From the NCBI GenBank assembly GCA_964471235.1, contig CAYYGL010000132.1, forward strand, positions 1 through 13,625: a stretch of DNA of 13,625 nucleotides, given 5' to 3'. The DNA comes from CAYYGL01 sp964471235 (GTDB taxonomy: Bacteria > Calditrichota > Calditrichia > RBG-13-44-9 > J075). A program made the translations under genes and the position numbers. Under the pieces are notes generated by a model that worked only from the letters and a program-made list of their open reading frames with translations, had not been told where the DNA came from and did no database searches. The stretch's first letter is position 1. Every line of letters begins with the position of its first letter. This document shows positions 1 through 6,901 of the stretch, piece after piece.

Positions 1-41
1 CTTATTTGATGGTATATGGAATTAAAGTGCTTTTGAGGAAT

Positions 42-1304
42 ATGAACAAACCCAACGCCAGGACTGTAACGCTCACCCGGATAGGGATTATCGGTTTCGG
101 CATTCTGTTAACCATGCTGCCGGTTACCATGCTGGTACCGGTGTTAAAGGAACTGGTCGGGGTGCGGTTTCAGGTCAGCCCGTTTTTTACCCACCTGTTT
201 ATGTCCACCAGTTTAATCGGTGCCATTGTGTTTTCTCCGTTGTCTGGAATTTTAATCGATCGCATTCGCGATCGCCGCAAGGTATTACTGCTGGCACTGG
301 CAGGTAATGGAATTTGTTTTGTGGGAATGGCTGTAGCCCCCTCCTTTGGATTGTTGTTGACGGCACGGTTTTTAGAAGGGGTCTTTCACATCACCGCGTT
401 ATCCGGTTGGATGGCTGCCGGGGCGGATGTCAGTCCCCGGGGAAAGTCCGGGCGTATCATGGGTGCCCTGGGAGGGATGATCATGCTTGGGATTACGATA
501 GGCGTACCCCTGGGCGGTATCATTGCCCGGGGAGAGACGCTTAACGTGCTCTGGGTTGCCAGCATCATCTCCCTGGTTGCCGGGATAATCTCATTACTGT
601 TGAAACTTCCTCCACGTGAGTTTCAGGCAGCACCCCATTGGCTGGATTCACTGGTGATTTTGAAAAATAATCCCTGGCTGTCTATTCCCTATATCTATAC
701 CTTCATCGATCGGCTGAGCGTTGGGGTGATTGTGACCACCTTTACCCTTTACTTGGCGGACATGCTGCACCTGGAACCGGCAAAACGCGGCGCAACCCTG
801 ACCTTTTTTCTCCTTCCTTTTTCTTTGCTCACCTACCCGGCAGGTCGCCTCAGTGACCGTTTTGGAAAGCTGCTACCCATGGCAGGCGGCAGCCTGCTGT
901 TCGGAGTGGCATTTATGAGTTACGGCTACCTGAACGGTAATCACTTATTGGGGGTGATGGTGCTGAGCGGGATTCTCAGCGCTGCTATGTTCACTCCCAC
1001 CCTGGCATTGTGTAAAGACCTCTCCACTCCGGAGCAGCACGGGATAATTTTTGTGGGGTACAACGTTGCCGGATCACTGGGATTTATTGTGGGACCTATC
1101 GTGGGCGGGCTTTTATTTACCTGGTTCAACGCACTTCACCCCACCCTTACGGCATACCGGATGACTTTTATCATTACCGGCACATTGGAAATCGCCTGCG
1201 CCCTGCTGACTCTCCCCTTTTTGATAAAGCTGCATCAAGCAGGATTTAGCCGTTTCGAAGAGCAAAGAGCCGGGAATGGTAAAAATTGGGAATTGGATAG
1301 CTGA
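42..1304 (+). CDS. Major facilitator superfamily (MFS) efflux-type transporter
   Basis: A 420-aa polytopic inner-membrane protein that should move a small solute or drug by proton-coupled transport; the substrate cannot be read from the sequence. About 12 hydrophobic segments are visible. Between TM2 and TM3 is MFS motif A (G69-x-L-x-D-R-x-x-D-R-R-K80), with a weaker copy in the second half (G268-R-L-S-D-R-F-G-K, residues 268-276), the pseudo-duplication expected of the family. The frame stays open to a TTG at 6, but ATG at 42 is preceded by GAGGAA (35-40) and gives a normal short cytoplasmic N-terminus, so I chose it. Spacing to the ribosome site is short. The last residues (after about 412) are encoded by intergenic-looking low-complexity DNA. 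The gene converges on the HhH/barrel gene 47 bp away. Family call is firm; 'efflux' is inferred from overall drug-exporter resemblance. Confidence 0.88.
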   Translation: MNKPNARTVTLTRIGIIGFGILLTMLPVTMLVPVLKELVGVRFQVSPFFTHLFMSTSLIGAIVFSPLSGILIDRIRDRRKVLLLALAGNGICFVGMAVAPSFGLLLTARFLEGVFHITALSGWMAAGADVSPRGKSGRIMGALGGMIMLGITIGVPLGGIIARGETLNVLWVASIISLVAGIISLLLKLPPREFQAAPHWLDSLVILKNNPWLSIPYIYTFIDRLSVGVIVTTFTLYLADMLHLEPAKRGATLTFFLLPFSLLTYPAGRLSDRFGKLLPMAGGSLLFGVAFMSYGYLNGNHLLGVMVLSGILSAAMFTPTLALCKDLSTPEQHGIIFVGYNVAGSLGFIVGPIVGGLLFTWFNALHPTLTAYRMTFIITGTLEIACALLTLPFLIKLHQAGFSRFEEQRAGNGKNWELDS

Positions 1305-1315
1305 AATGTGCTTCA

Positions 1316-1348
1316 TGGAAAGATTCCCCACTTTCCAACTTCTTTTTT
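1316..1348 (+). terminator. Weak intrinsic terminator after the MFS gene
   Basis: A 7-bp stem (TGGAAAG 1316-1322 with CTTTCCA 1331-1337) and 8-nt loop are followed by a T-rich tract ending in six Ts (1343-1348). The stem has only three G/C pairs, so efficiency may be low. There is no T run on the other side, so it does not serve the convergent minus-strand gene. Confidence 0.42.
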
Positions 1349-1351
1349 ATG

Positions 1352-3277
1352 TTATCCCATAAACTGAATCTGTAATCGTAATTCCCGGCGCCGATTCCCT
1401 CGAACCATATCCAATCCGTCTCCCAGGGAAGTTTCATCCGGATACCACATTTCCCGATATTTGACAGAGAGTTTCCACCGCCTGGCGATGGAATAGTTCA
1501 TCAACACAAACCATTTGTATCCGCGATGATTCAACAACACATTGCGGAAAGTGCCCGGGAGATCATTCTCAAACTCATAAAGGCGGAAATCAAAATCAGG
1601 AATATCGAATTGGGACCAGCGGGTTTGTACTGTTAGAGCTTTTGCCAGGCGTAGCCGAACGTCAATATAAAATGAAATGCCGTACTGCTTGCTGTGGGCA
1701 TCCATGGAATCACTCCAGCTAAATTCCAGGCGCTGTGTTAACCGAAACCTTCGAGACAGATTGCTCCGCAGTTGGATTCTCGCTATCCGTAAATTTTGCT
1801 CCCGGGCAATAGAGATTCCCGGGCTTGCCTTTCGCACTCGATGGGTAAACCGTAGCAGCATTTCGCTGTTTCCCAATCTCTGAATTGCCTGCACGATACG
1901 AGTACGATTGAGAAAGGCAAACCGATTGCCTTCCTGTACCGGCCGGCTGGTATGAAAAGTAACCGCCAACCGGGTCTGTGCCCCCACTCTCGCCTGAATA
2001 CCAAGGTAAAATCCGATGGAATTATTCGGAGATGCGCTAATCGATCCCAACGCCCGTCCATGGAATGCCCAGTAACGAGGATGGTAATAATAAAAAGCAG
2101 CCCCATATCTGAGCAGTGAGCCGACAGGATGAAATAACAGAGTCTGTTGCCAGGCGGAATATTTTCCATTTAGCAGCGCCTGTTCTCCCTGCCATATCCA
2201 TCCACGGTGATAAAATGAATGAAAGATCGACAGGTAATGAAATGAGCGTTCGGGGTATCCCTCACCGTATGCTACCGGGTGATCGTAGTCTATCCCGGCA
2301 ACCTGGAATCCGATTGATCCGCGTGAGAATTCCCGAAAAAGCTGAACAGAGCGAACCGTTTCCGTTAATTGATTGGCAGCAGCAAGTTCCCCTGCTGTAC
2401 GGTGAAAGCCGGAAGTGAGCAAGGTAGTCGCCCATCCCGTGTTTTCCGCTATCCGGGCATCTAACTTGATTCGGGAAAAAGCAGCCAGAATGGAGATGTT
2501 TTGCCCGAATCGATATTCCCACAATGCCCCCCGTAAAAACCTGTTTTCTTCCACCGCTGTTTTGGCGCGCCAGCGAAAAACTGACTGCTGAAAGGGAAGA
2601 GCATCATCCACCACCAGAGGAGTTCCGTAAGGGCTGCTAAACACCAGACGTTGCCCGGTATCCAGTTGAAAATCACCAATTAAAAAATCGGAATGGGCTT
2701 TTCTCCAGGTTTGGCGAAAAGAGAGCGAACTAAAATCTGCCCAATCACTTTCCCCGGCATCTTTTTCGATGATCGCCTGCAAGCGGGTGAACTCACCGGG
2801 ACGCCAGCGGATGCGCTGGTACACCTGGTTGGGATTGTGATACGCCCCAACTTCATATCCTTTAACTGGGTTTAACGCCCGAACAATCCGTGCCCGATAA
2901 AATAGTTGCGAATGATGGGGAGAAGGCTTCAGTTGCAAATAAGGCTGGAGAACCTCTACCAATTCCCTGGGAAACCCCGGCACATTTTGTAATTGCGTTA
3001 CAGTAGTGAACTTGCCCTGGTGGTTACGGAAATGAATAATCGCTTTTGCCTGTTCCCGATTTAAGAAGGGTATTTGCAACAGGTCTCGCTCAGTAGCAGT
3101 ATTCAGATTGATGGGATCCGCTTGCAGGTCTTGTAAAATTTGCCAGAAATCGGTTTGATGGGTATTTTCATTCTCGAAGCCTTCCAGCAAGGTCTCCACC
3201 GGAAGGCTCTCCTGGGCAAATACGCCCATCAATTGCAAAAAAATACACACACCGGTTATGGATAAACTCAGCTTCAT
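1352..3277 (-). CDS. Exported helix-hairpin-helix / beta-barrel-like protein
   Basis: A 641-aa protein of unknown precise role. Residues 1-21 form a signal peptide (hydrophobic core, then A-Q at the likely cleavage site). Residues about 54-117 hold a ComEA-like tandem helix-hairpin-helix: D-P-I-N-L-N-T-A-T followed by an I-P-F-L turn, A-K-A-I-I-H-F-R-N, and N-V-P-G-F. This module usually contacts DNA. Residues 118-641 are rich in alternating aromatic/hydrophobic strands and contain the G-D-F-Q-L-D-T-G-Q-R-L segment and an R-R-R-E-L-R-L-Q-I end typical of the HhH-plus-barrel proteins of the FCB group, so an outer-membrane location is likely. ATG at 3277 is the first possible start; an in-frame TAA lies three codons upstream and no good ribosome site is adjacent. 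The closest AAGGAG (complement of 3311-3316) lies about 33 nt upstream. A role in DNA uptake or cell-surface DNA binding is conjecture. Confidence 0.82.
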   Translation of the reverse strand: MKLSLSITGVCIFLQLMGVFAQESLPVETLLEGFENENTHQTDFWQILQDLQADPINLNTATERDLLQIPFLNREQAKAIIHFRNHQGKFTTVTQLQNVPGFPRELVEVLQPYLQLKPSPHHSQLFYRARIVRALNPVKGYEVGAYHNPNQVYQRIRWRPGEFTRLQAIIEKDAGESDWADFSSLSFRQTWRKAHSDFLIGDFQLDTGQRLVFSSPYGTPLVVDDALPFQQSVFRWRAKTAVEENRFLRGALWEYRFGQNISILAAFSRIKLDARIAENTGWATTLLTSGFHRTAGELAAANQLTETVRSVQLFREFSRGSIGFQVAGIDYDHPVAYGEGYPERSFHYLSIFHSFYHRGWIWQGEQALLNGKYSAWQQTLLFHPVGSLLRYGAAFYYYHPRYWAFHGRALGSISASPNNSIGFYLGIQARVGAQTRLAVTFHTSRPVQEGNRFAFLNRTRIVQAIQRLGNSEMLLRFTHRVRKASPGISIAREQNLRIARIQLRSNLSRRFRLTQRLEFSWSDSMDAHSKQYGISFYIDVRLRLAKALTVQTRWSQFDIPDFDFRLYEFENDLPGTFRNVLLNHRGYKWFVLMNYSIARRWKLSVKYREMWYPDETSLGDGLDMVRGNRRRELRLQIQFMG

Positions 3278-3353
3278 CTTAACTTATTTTTTGGGATGAG
3301 ACAAAATTAACTCCTTAAAAAATATTTTTCAATATTCAAAACGTTTTTCCGGG

Positions 3354-3440
3354 TGCGACGAACAACTTTGTTCGTTGGTGATTAACCAACCCCGGATGAA
3401 TGGGGTTGCCACATGGGGCTTCTCTGACAACGTTCGTCAA
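3354..3440. repeat. Small inverted-repeat element (MITE/REP-like candidate)
   Basis: It contains a perfect hairpin ACGAACAA/TTGTTCGT (3358-3365 and 3368-3375, extendable by a G-T and a C-G pair). A second hairpin CAACCCC/GGGGTTG follows (3387-3393 and 3402-3408, 8-nt loop). The ends are roughly inverted: GACGAAC near the left end matches the complement of GTTCGTC at 3432-3438. No protein is encoded. Whether it is mobile or multicopy cannot be seen from one copy. Confidence 0.45.
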
Positions 3441-3690
3441 GATTTTCCAAATTTATCTAATCCCATAACTCCCAATAAATTTACTTTTTCAGGCTGACGG
3501 TTTTGGCTCGATATGATTCGAACGGCCGAACCGGTCCAATGGCTCCGGAAGGTGTTATCCGACTCATTGGCGGAGTGCCGGTATGGGTAGCATTTTACCA
3601 CCCTACGAGATGTCGTCGGCATGAAGATGCTTTCCGTAGCCTGAACAAACACCCAATTTTGCTACCCTGTTCCTCATTTCATTCATAATA
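3437..3690. other. ORF-like, hairpin-rich remnant; structured RNA or dispersed repeat
   Basis: Open frames of about 60-70 codons overlap on both strands (+ 3503-3688, - 3437-3652), but neither has a ribosome site or recognisable domain, so I do not call a gene. Several short stems are present: TTCG/CGAA around 3518-3531, ACTC/GAGT around 3562-3576, GGTA/TACC around 3587-3600, and GCAT-GAAG-ATGC around 3620-3631. The composition differs from the A/T-rich flanks. It could be a dispersed intergenic repeat copy or a structured RNA; I cannot decide. Confidence 0.3.
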
Positions 3691-3800
3691 GAAGCCGGTT
3701 TGAACGAGGGGACAATAGTTTCTCTAAAATATTCTACAAATTTTCTTGCTTTGTTGTCTCTTAGCCTGTTTATTCTGCTCATTAAAAAAGGATGTTGAAT

Positions 3801-3833
3801 ATGTCAAAAATGGAGAGCAATGGCAGCAAGTGA
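3801..3833 (+). other. Possible 10-codon upstream ORF overlapping the YpdA start
   Basis: ATG at 3801 is preceded by AAGGA (3788-3792) at 8-nt spacing, a better ribosome site than that of the downstream gene. It reads M-S-K-M-E-S-N-G-S-K and stops at 3831-3833, overlapping the reductase start at 3820 in another frame. It may be a leader peptide giving translational coupling, or chance. Confidence 0.3.
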
Positions 3834-4800
3834 ACGATATGACGTCATCATTGTGGGGGCCGGACCGGTGGGCTATTCTTGTGGAATTGAAGCACGCCAA
3901 CGGGGATTGCATTATCTGATGATAGAGAAAGGGTGCCTGGTCAATTCGATTTTTCATTTCCCAACCAATATGACCTTCTTTTCTACGTCAGAGCGTCTGG
4001 AAATTGGTGATGTTCCTTTTATCGCCCACGGATTTAAACCGACCCGTCGGGAAGCGTTGGAATACTACCGTCGGGTAAAGGAAAAATGGCACTTGAATGT
4101 GAATACCTATGAAAGAGTGTTGAACATTGAAGGGGAGGCAGGGAACTATCGGGTATATACCGATAAAACCCACTACCCGGCAGCAGCAGTGATTATCGCC
4201 ACCGGATTTTATGATAATCCCAATTTACTGGGTGTTCCCGGGGAAGAGCTACCAAAGGTAAAACACTATTTTGATGAACCCCACCCCTATGCCTATCAAA
4301 AAGTTGCCGTTATCGGTGCTGGTAATTCTGCGGTAGATGCCGCCCTGGAGACTTACCGCCGCAGTGCCGAGGTAACCATGATAATTCGGGAACCGGAACT
4401 GAAGCCATCTATAAAGTATTGGGTGAAACCGGATATAGAGAATCGGATTCAAGAGGGAGCAATTCGGGCTTATTTTAATTCGGAGGTGATGGCGATTCGG
4501 GAAAAGGAAATTGACATCAAAACCCCACAGGGGCAACTTACTCTGGAAAACGATTTTGTGCTGGCAATGACCGGTTATCATCCGGACTATGATTTTTTGC
4601 GTCGCCTGGGTATCGCTATTCGGGATGATGCGGAACAAACCCCGGAATTTAATCCCCAAACCTTTGAAACAAACCGCCCGGGTATTTACCTTGCCGGTGT
4701 GGTTTGTGGTGGATTAAACACCAGCCGCTGGTTTATCGAAAATGCCCATGAACACGCACAAAAGATATTTGATCATTTAACAGGTGAAAAAACGATCTGA
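3820..4800 (+). CDS. ypdA: YpdA-family FAD/NADPH-dependent thiol-disulfide reductase (bacillithiol-disulfide-reductase-like)
   Basis: A 326-aa cytoplasmic flavoprotein with the two-dinucleotide-domain fold. The FAD Rossmann motif is at residues 9-18 (V-I-I-V-G-A-G-P-V-G), the ATG motif at 127-129, the NADPH motif V-I-G-A-G-N-S-A at 164-171, and the FAD-closing segment G-I-Y-L-A-G-V-V-C-G-G at 288-298. No CxxC redox pair is present, which separates it from thioredoxin reductases and fits YpdA (Bdr), which reduces oxidised bacillithiol using NADPH. Firmicute YpdA proteins carry a Cys in the first glycine motif (GGGPCG); here that place is Val17, so the mechanism may differ. GGAGAG (3812-3817) lies only 2-4 nt before ATG. 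A strong terminator follows. The family call is good; bacillithiol as substrate is inference, since no bshA/B/C gene is in view. Confidence 0.82.
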   Translation: MAASERYDVIIVGAGPVGYSCGIEARQRGLHYLMIEKGCLVNSIFHFPTNMTFFSTSERLEIGDVPFIAHGFKPTRREALEYYRRVKEKWHLNVNTYERVLNIEGEAGNYRVYTDKTHYPAAAVIIATGFYDNPNLLGVPGEELPKVKHYFDEPHPYAYQKVAVIGAGNSAVDAALETYRRSAEVTMIIREPELKPSIKYWVKPDIENRIQEGAIRAYFNSEVMAIREKEIDIKTPQGQLTLENDFVLAMTGYHPDYDFLRRLGIAIRDDAEQTPEFNPQTFETNRPGIYLAGVVCGGLNTSRWFIENAHEHAQKIFDHLTGEKTI

Positions 4801-4831
4801 AATCCCGGAGCTATTCCGGGATTCATGTTTT
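4801..4831 (+). terminator. Intrinsic terminator after ypdA
   Basis: A 9-bp perfect stem (AATCCCGGA 4801-4809 with TCCGGGATT 4815-4823, 5-nt loop) begins right after the stop codon and is followed by CATG and a T run. It separates the reductase from the peptidase gene, whose start is only 35 nt further on, so the peptidase relies on read-through or a promoter overlapping this area. Confidence 0.82.
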
Positions 4832-4857
4832 TCATTCGAATTAACAAAGGAGTTCGT

Positions 4858-6672
4858 ATGCGAGTACAATTTCTAACCCTGCTCCTGATTCTTTATGGTT
4901 TAGGAGGAAGCAATGTGATGGCTCAGGCAGGAGAAAGCACCTCCCGGTCGTTCCTTCAACAAGCCCAGGCGTTTCTCGATAGCTATTCGAAAAAATATCA
5001 GCAGCTTTATTACGAATCCAACAAAGCAGAATGGAGGTCCAACACGTATATCATGGAAGGGGATACGGCTACGTCGGCTGCCACACGCCGTGCCGATGAG
5101 GCGTATGCCCGGTTTACCGGCGATCGGGAAAATATTAGAAAAGCCCGTCATTTTTTAAAACACCGGGATCAATTAACCCCCCTTCAGGTCAAACAGTTGG
5201 AGACCATCCTCTACATGGCAGCCAACAATCCCCAGACAGTGCCGGATCTTGTGAAAGCCCGGATTAAAGCAGAGACCGAGCAAACCCAACAACTCTTCGG
5301 ATTTGACTTTCAAATCAATGGGAAATCCGTGAGCACCAATGACATTGACAACATTTTAAAAGAAGAGACGAATTTATCAAAACGGCTGGCAGCCTGGGAA
5401 GCCAGTAAAGAAGTTGGGAAGACCTTAAAAGACGGTTTGGCAAATTTAAGGGATTTACGCAACAAAACCGTACAGGCACTGGGATATGATGATTACTTCG
5501 CTTACCAGGTCTCAGATTACGGAATGAGTGTTGAGGAAATGCTGGAGTTAAACCACCGGTTAATCCAGGAAATTATGCCGTTGTACCGGGAGTTGCATAC
5601 TTATGCCCGCTATGAACTGGCGAAGAAATACGGAGTGAAGGAGGTCCCCGACTACCTGCCGGCACACTGGTTACCCAACCGCTGGGGGCAGGATTGGAGC
5701 GCTATGATCCAGGTACAAGGATTTGATTTGGACAGCAAGTTGAAAGAAAAAACAGCGGAGTGGTTGGTACACCAGGGCGAGCGCTTCTATATCAGTCTGG
5801 GCTTCCCCTCGTTGCCGCAAAGTTTTTGGGAGTTATCCAGTCTGTATCCCTTGCCACCGGGAACACCATACAAAAAAAATAACCATGCCTCTGCCTGGCA
5901 CATGGACCTGGAAAAAGATGTTCGCAGCCTGATGAGTGTCATCCCCAATGCCGAATGGTATGAAACAGTGCATCATGAATTGGGTCACATTTATTACTAT
6001 CTTTCCTATTCCACCCCGGATGTGCCTCTTTTGCTCCGGGAAGGTGCCAATCGCGCCTATCATGAGGCGATAGGAAGTTTAATGGGATTGGCAGCTATGC
6101 AAAAACCGTTTCTGGTTAATCTGAATTTAATTCCGGCTGATGCCAAGACAGATGAAATGCAAATATTATTGAAGCAGGCTTTGAATTACATCGTGTTTAT
6201 CCCCTGGGCAGCCGGTGTAATGACCGATTTTGAGTACGAATTATATAGTAAAAACCTGCCTGAAGATCAATTTAATGCCAAATGGTGGGAACTAAAAAAA
6301 CGCTACCAGGGAATTGTTCCACCTACTGCGCGGGGAGAGGCCTATTGTGACGCTGCTTCCAAAACCCACATTAACAATGATGCCGCCCAATATTATGACT
6401 ATGCCCTCTCCTATGTGGAACTTTTCCAATTACACAATTTCATCGCTACAAAAATTTTGCACCAGAACCCGCGGGCTACCAATTATTACGGAAACAAAGC
6501 AGTGGGGCAATTTTTGCATAGTATTTTGGAAAAAGGCGCCACTGAGGATTGGCGAAAACTCAGCCGGGAAAAATTGGGAGAAGAGCTTAGCGCCAAAGCC
6601 ATGTTAAATTATTTTGCGCCGTTAATAGATTACCTGAAAGAAAAAAATGCAGGACGAAAATATACTTTGTAA
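4858..6672 (+). CDS. Exported M2-family (angiotensin-converting-enzyme-like) zinc peptidase
   Basis: A 604-aa metallopeptidase expected to remove C-terminal dipeptides from peptides outside the cytoplasm. Residues 1-23 are a signal peptide (M-R-V-Q-F-L-T-L-L-L-I-L to A-Q-A). The zinc site is H373-E-L-G-H377 with the third ligand E403 in H-E-A-I-G. The substrate-pocket motif H-A-S-A-W is at 343-347. K502-x-H504 and Y512/Y515 match ACE K511, H513, Y520 and Y523. The ACE chloride-binding Arg522 corresponds to Asp514, so chloride activation is probably absent. One catalytic domain, normal bacterial length. The frame is open from ATG 4825, but that lies in the upstream terminator; ATG 4858 has AAAGGAG (4846-4852) at 5 nt and starts the signal peptide cleanly. 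Family assignment is firm; natural substrate unknown. Confidence 0.92.
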   Translation: MRVQFLTLLLILYGLGGSNVMAQAGESTSRSFLQQAQAFLDSYSKKYQQLYYESNKAEWRSNTYIMEGDTATSAATRRADEAYARFTGDRENIRKARHFLKHRDQLTPLQVKQLETILYMAANNPQTVPDLVKARIKAETEQTQQLFGFDFQINGKSVSTNDIDNILKEETNLSKRLAAWEASKEVGKTLKDGLANLRDLRNKTVQALGYDDYFAYQVSDYGMSVEEMLELNHRLIQEIMPLYRELHTYARYELAKKYGVKEVPDYLPAHWLPNRWGQDWSAMIQVQGFDLDSKLKEKTAEWLVHQGERFYISLGFPSLPQSFWELSSLYPLPPGTPYKKNNHASAWHMDLEKDVRSLMSVIPNAEWYETVHHELGHIYYYLSYSTPDVPLLLREGANRAYHEAIGSLMGLAAMQKPFLVNLNLIPADAKTDEMQILLKQALNYIVFIPWAAGVMTDFEYELYSKNLPEDQFNAKWWELKKRYQGIVPPTARGEAYCDAASKTHINNDAAQYYDYALSYVELFQLHNFIATKILHQNPRATNYYGNKAVGQFLHSILEKGATEDWRKLSREKLGEELSAKAMLNYFAPLIDYLKEKNAGRKYTL

Positions 6673-6757
6673 AGACTCCTTTAGAAGCGGAAAAAGGGGG
6701 ACAATTAGACGAATGAGTGAATGGGCAGGCAGACCGGTGCAAGCGTAAGTGGCAATT

Positions 6758-6781
6758 GACTTCGTAAAAGACCTCGTAGGT
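6758..6781. repeat. Short tandem near-repeat with a small palindrome
   Basis: GACTTCGTA (6758-6766) and GACCTCGTA (6770-6778) differ at one base and are separated by AAA. The second copy runs into ACCT-CGT-AGGT (6771-6781). It resembles the degenerate palindromic filler common between genes of FCB-group genomes; function unknown. Confidence 0.35.
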
Positions 6782-6807
6782 ATCGTTGTTCGAAAAATAT
6801 AGGGGAA

Positions 6808-6871
6808 ATGGGTGATATTGGTAATTGGCATTTCGCATGTTTTATCACGCGCCTTTCACAAAATCACCCAT
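6808..6871. repeat. Nine-bp inverted repeat in the convergent intergenic region
   Basis: ATGGGTGAT (6808-6816) and ATCACCCAT (6863-6871) are perfect complements 46 nt apart, between the 3' ends of the peptidase and recombinase-like genes. There is no T run after the stem on either strand. It may be a transcript-end hairpin or leftover low-complexity repeat. Confidence 0.35.
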
Positions 6872-6901
6872 CTCCTGCCCCATCTTTGAATATCCTTTTC
6901 C

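Larger units (their letters stand above)
3278..3819. other. Long intergenic space with repeats and ORF-like remnant
   Basis: This 542-bp gap between two divergent genes must hold both promoters, but I see no clear -35/-10 pair for either. The part next to the minus-strand gene is A/T-rich (3278-3350). An inverted-repeat element lies at 3354-3440 and a G/C-richer, hairpin-rich stretch with short open frames on both strands at 3437-3690. The last 100 bp before the reductase are A/T-rich and could hold its promoter. Confidence 0.6.

Noticed and set aside
3515..3535. T-loop-like GTTCGAATC on the minus strand suggesting a tRNA or tmRNA
   Set aside because: The sequences flanking the loop do not pair as a T stem and no acceptor, D or anticodon arms can be drawn.
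3503..3688. A 61-aa plus-strand protein in the long left gap
   Set aside because: No ribosome site, no recognisable domain, and an equally long frame on the other strand; more like repeat or structured RNA.
4825..4857. ATG 4825 as the start of the M2 peptidase
   Set aside because: It lies just after the terminator stem and would put charged residues before the signal peptide; ATG 4858 has AAAGGAG 5 nt upstream.
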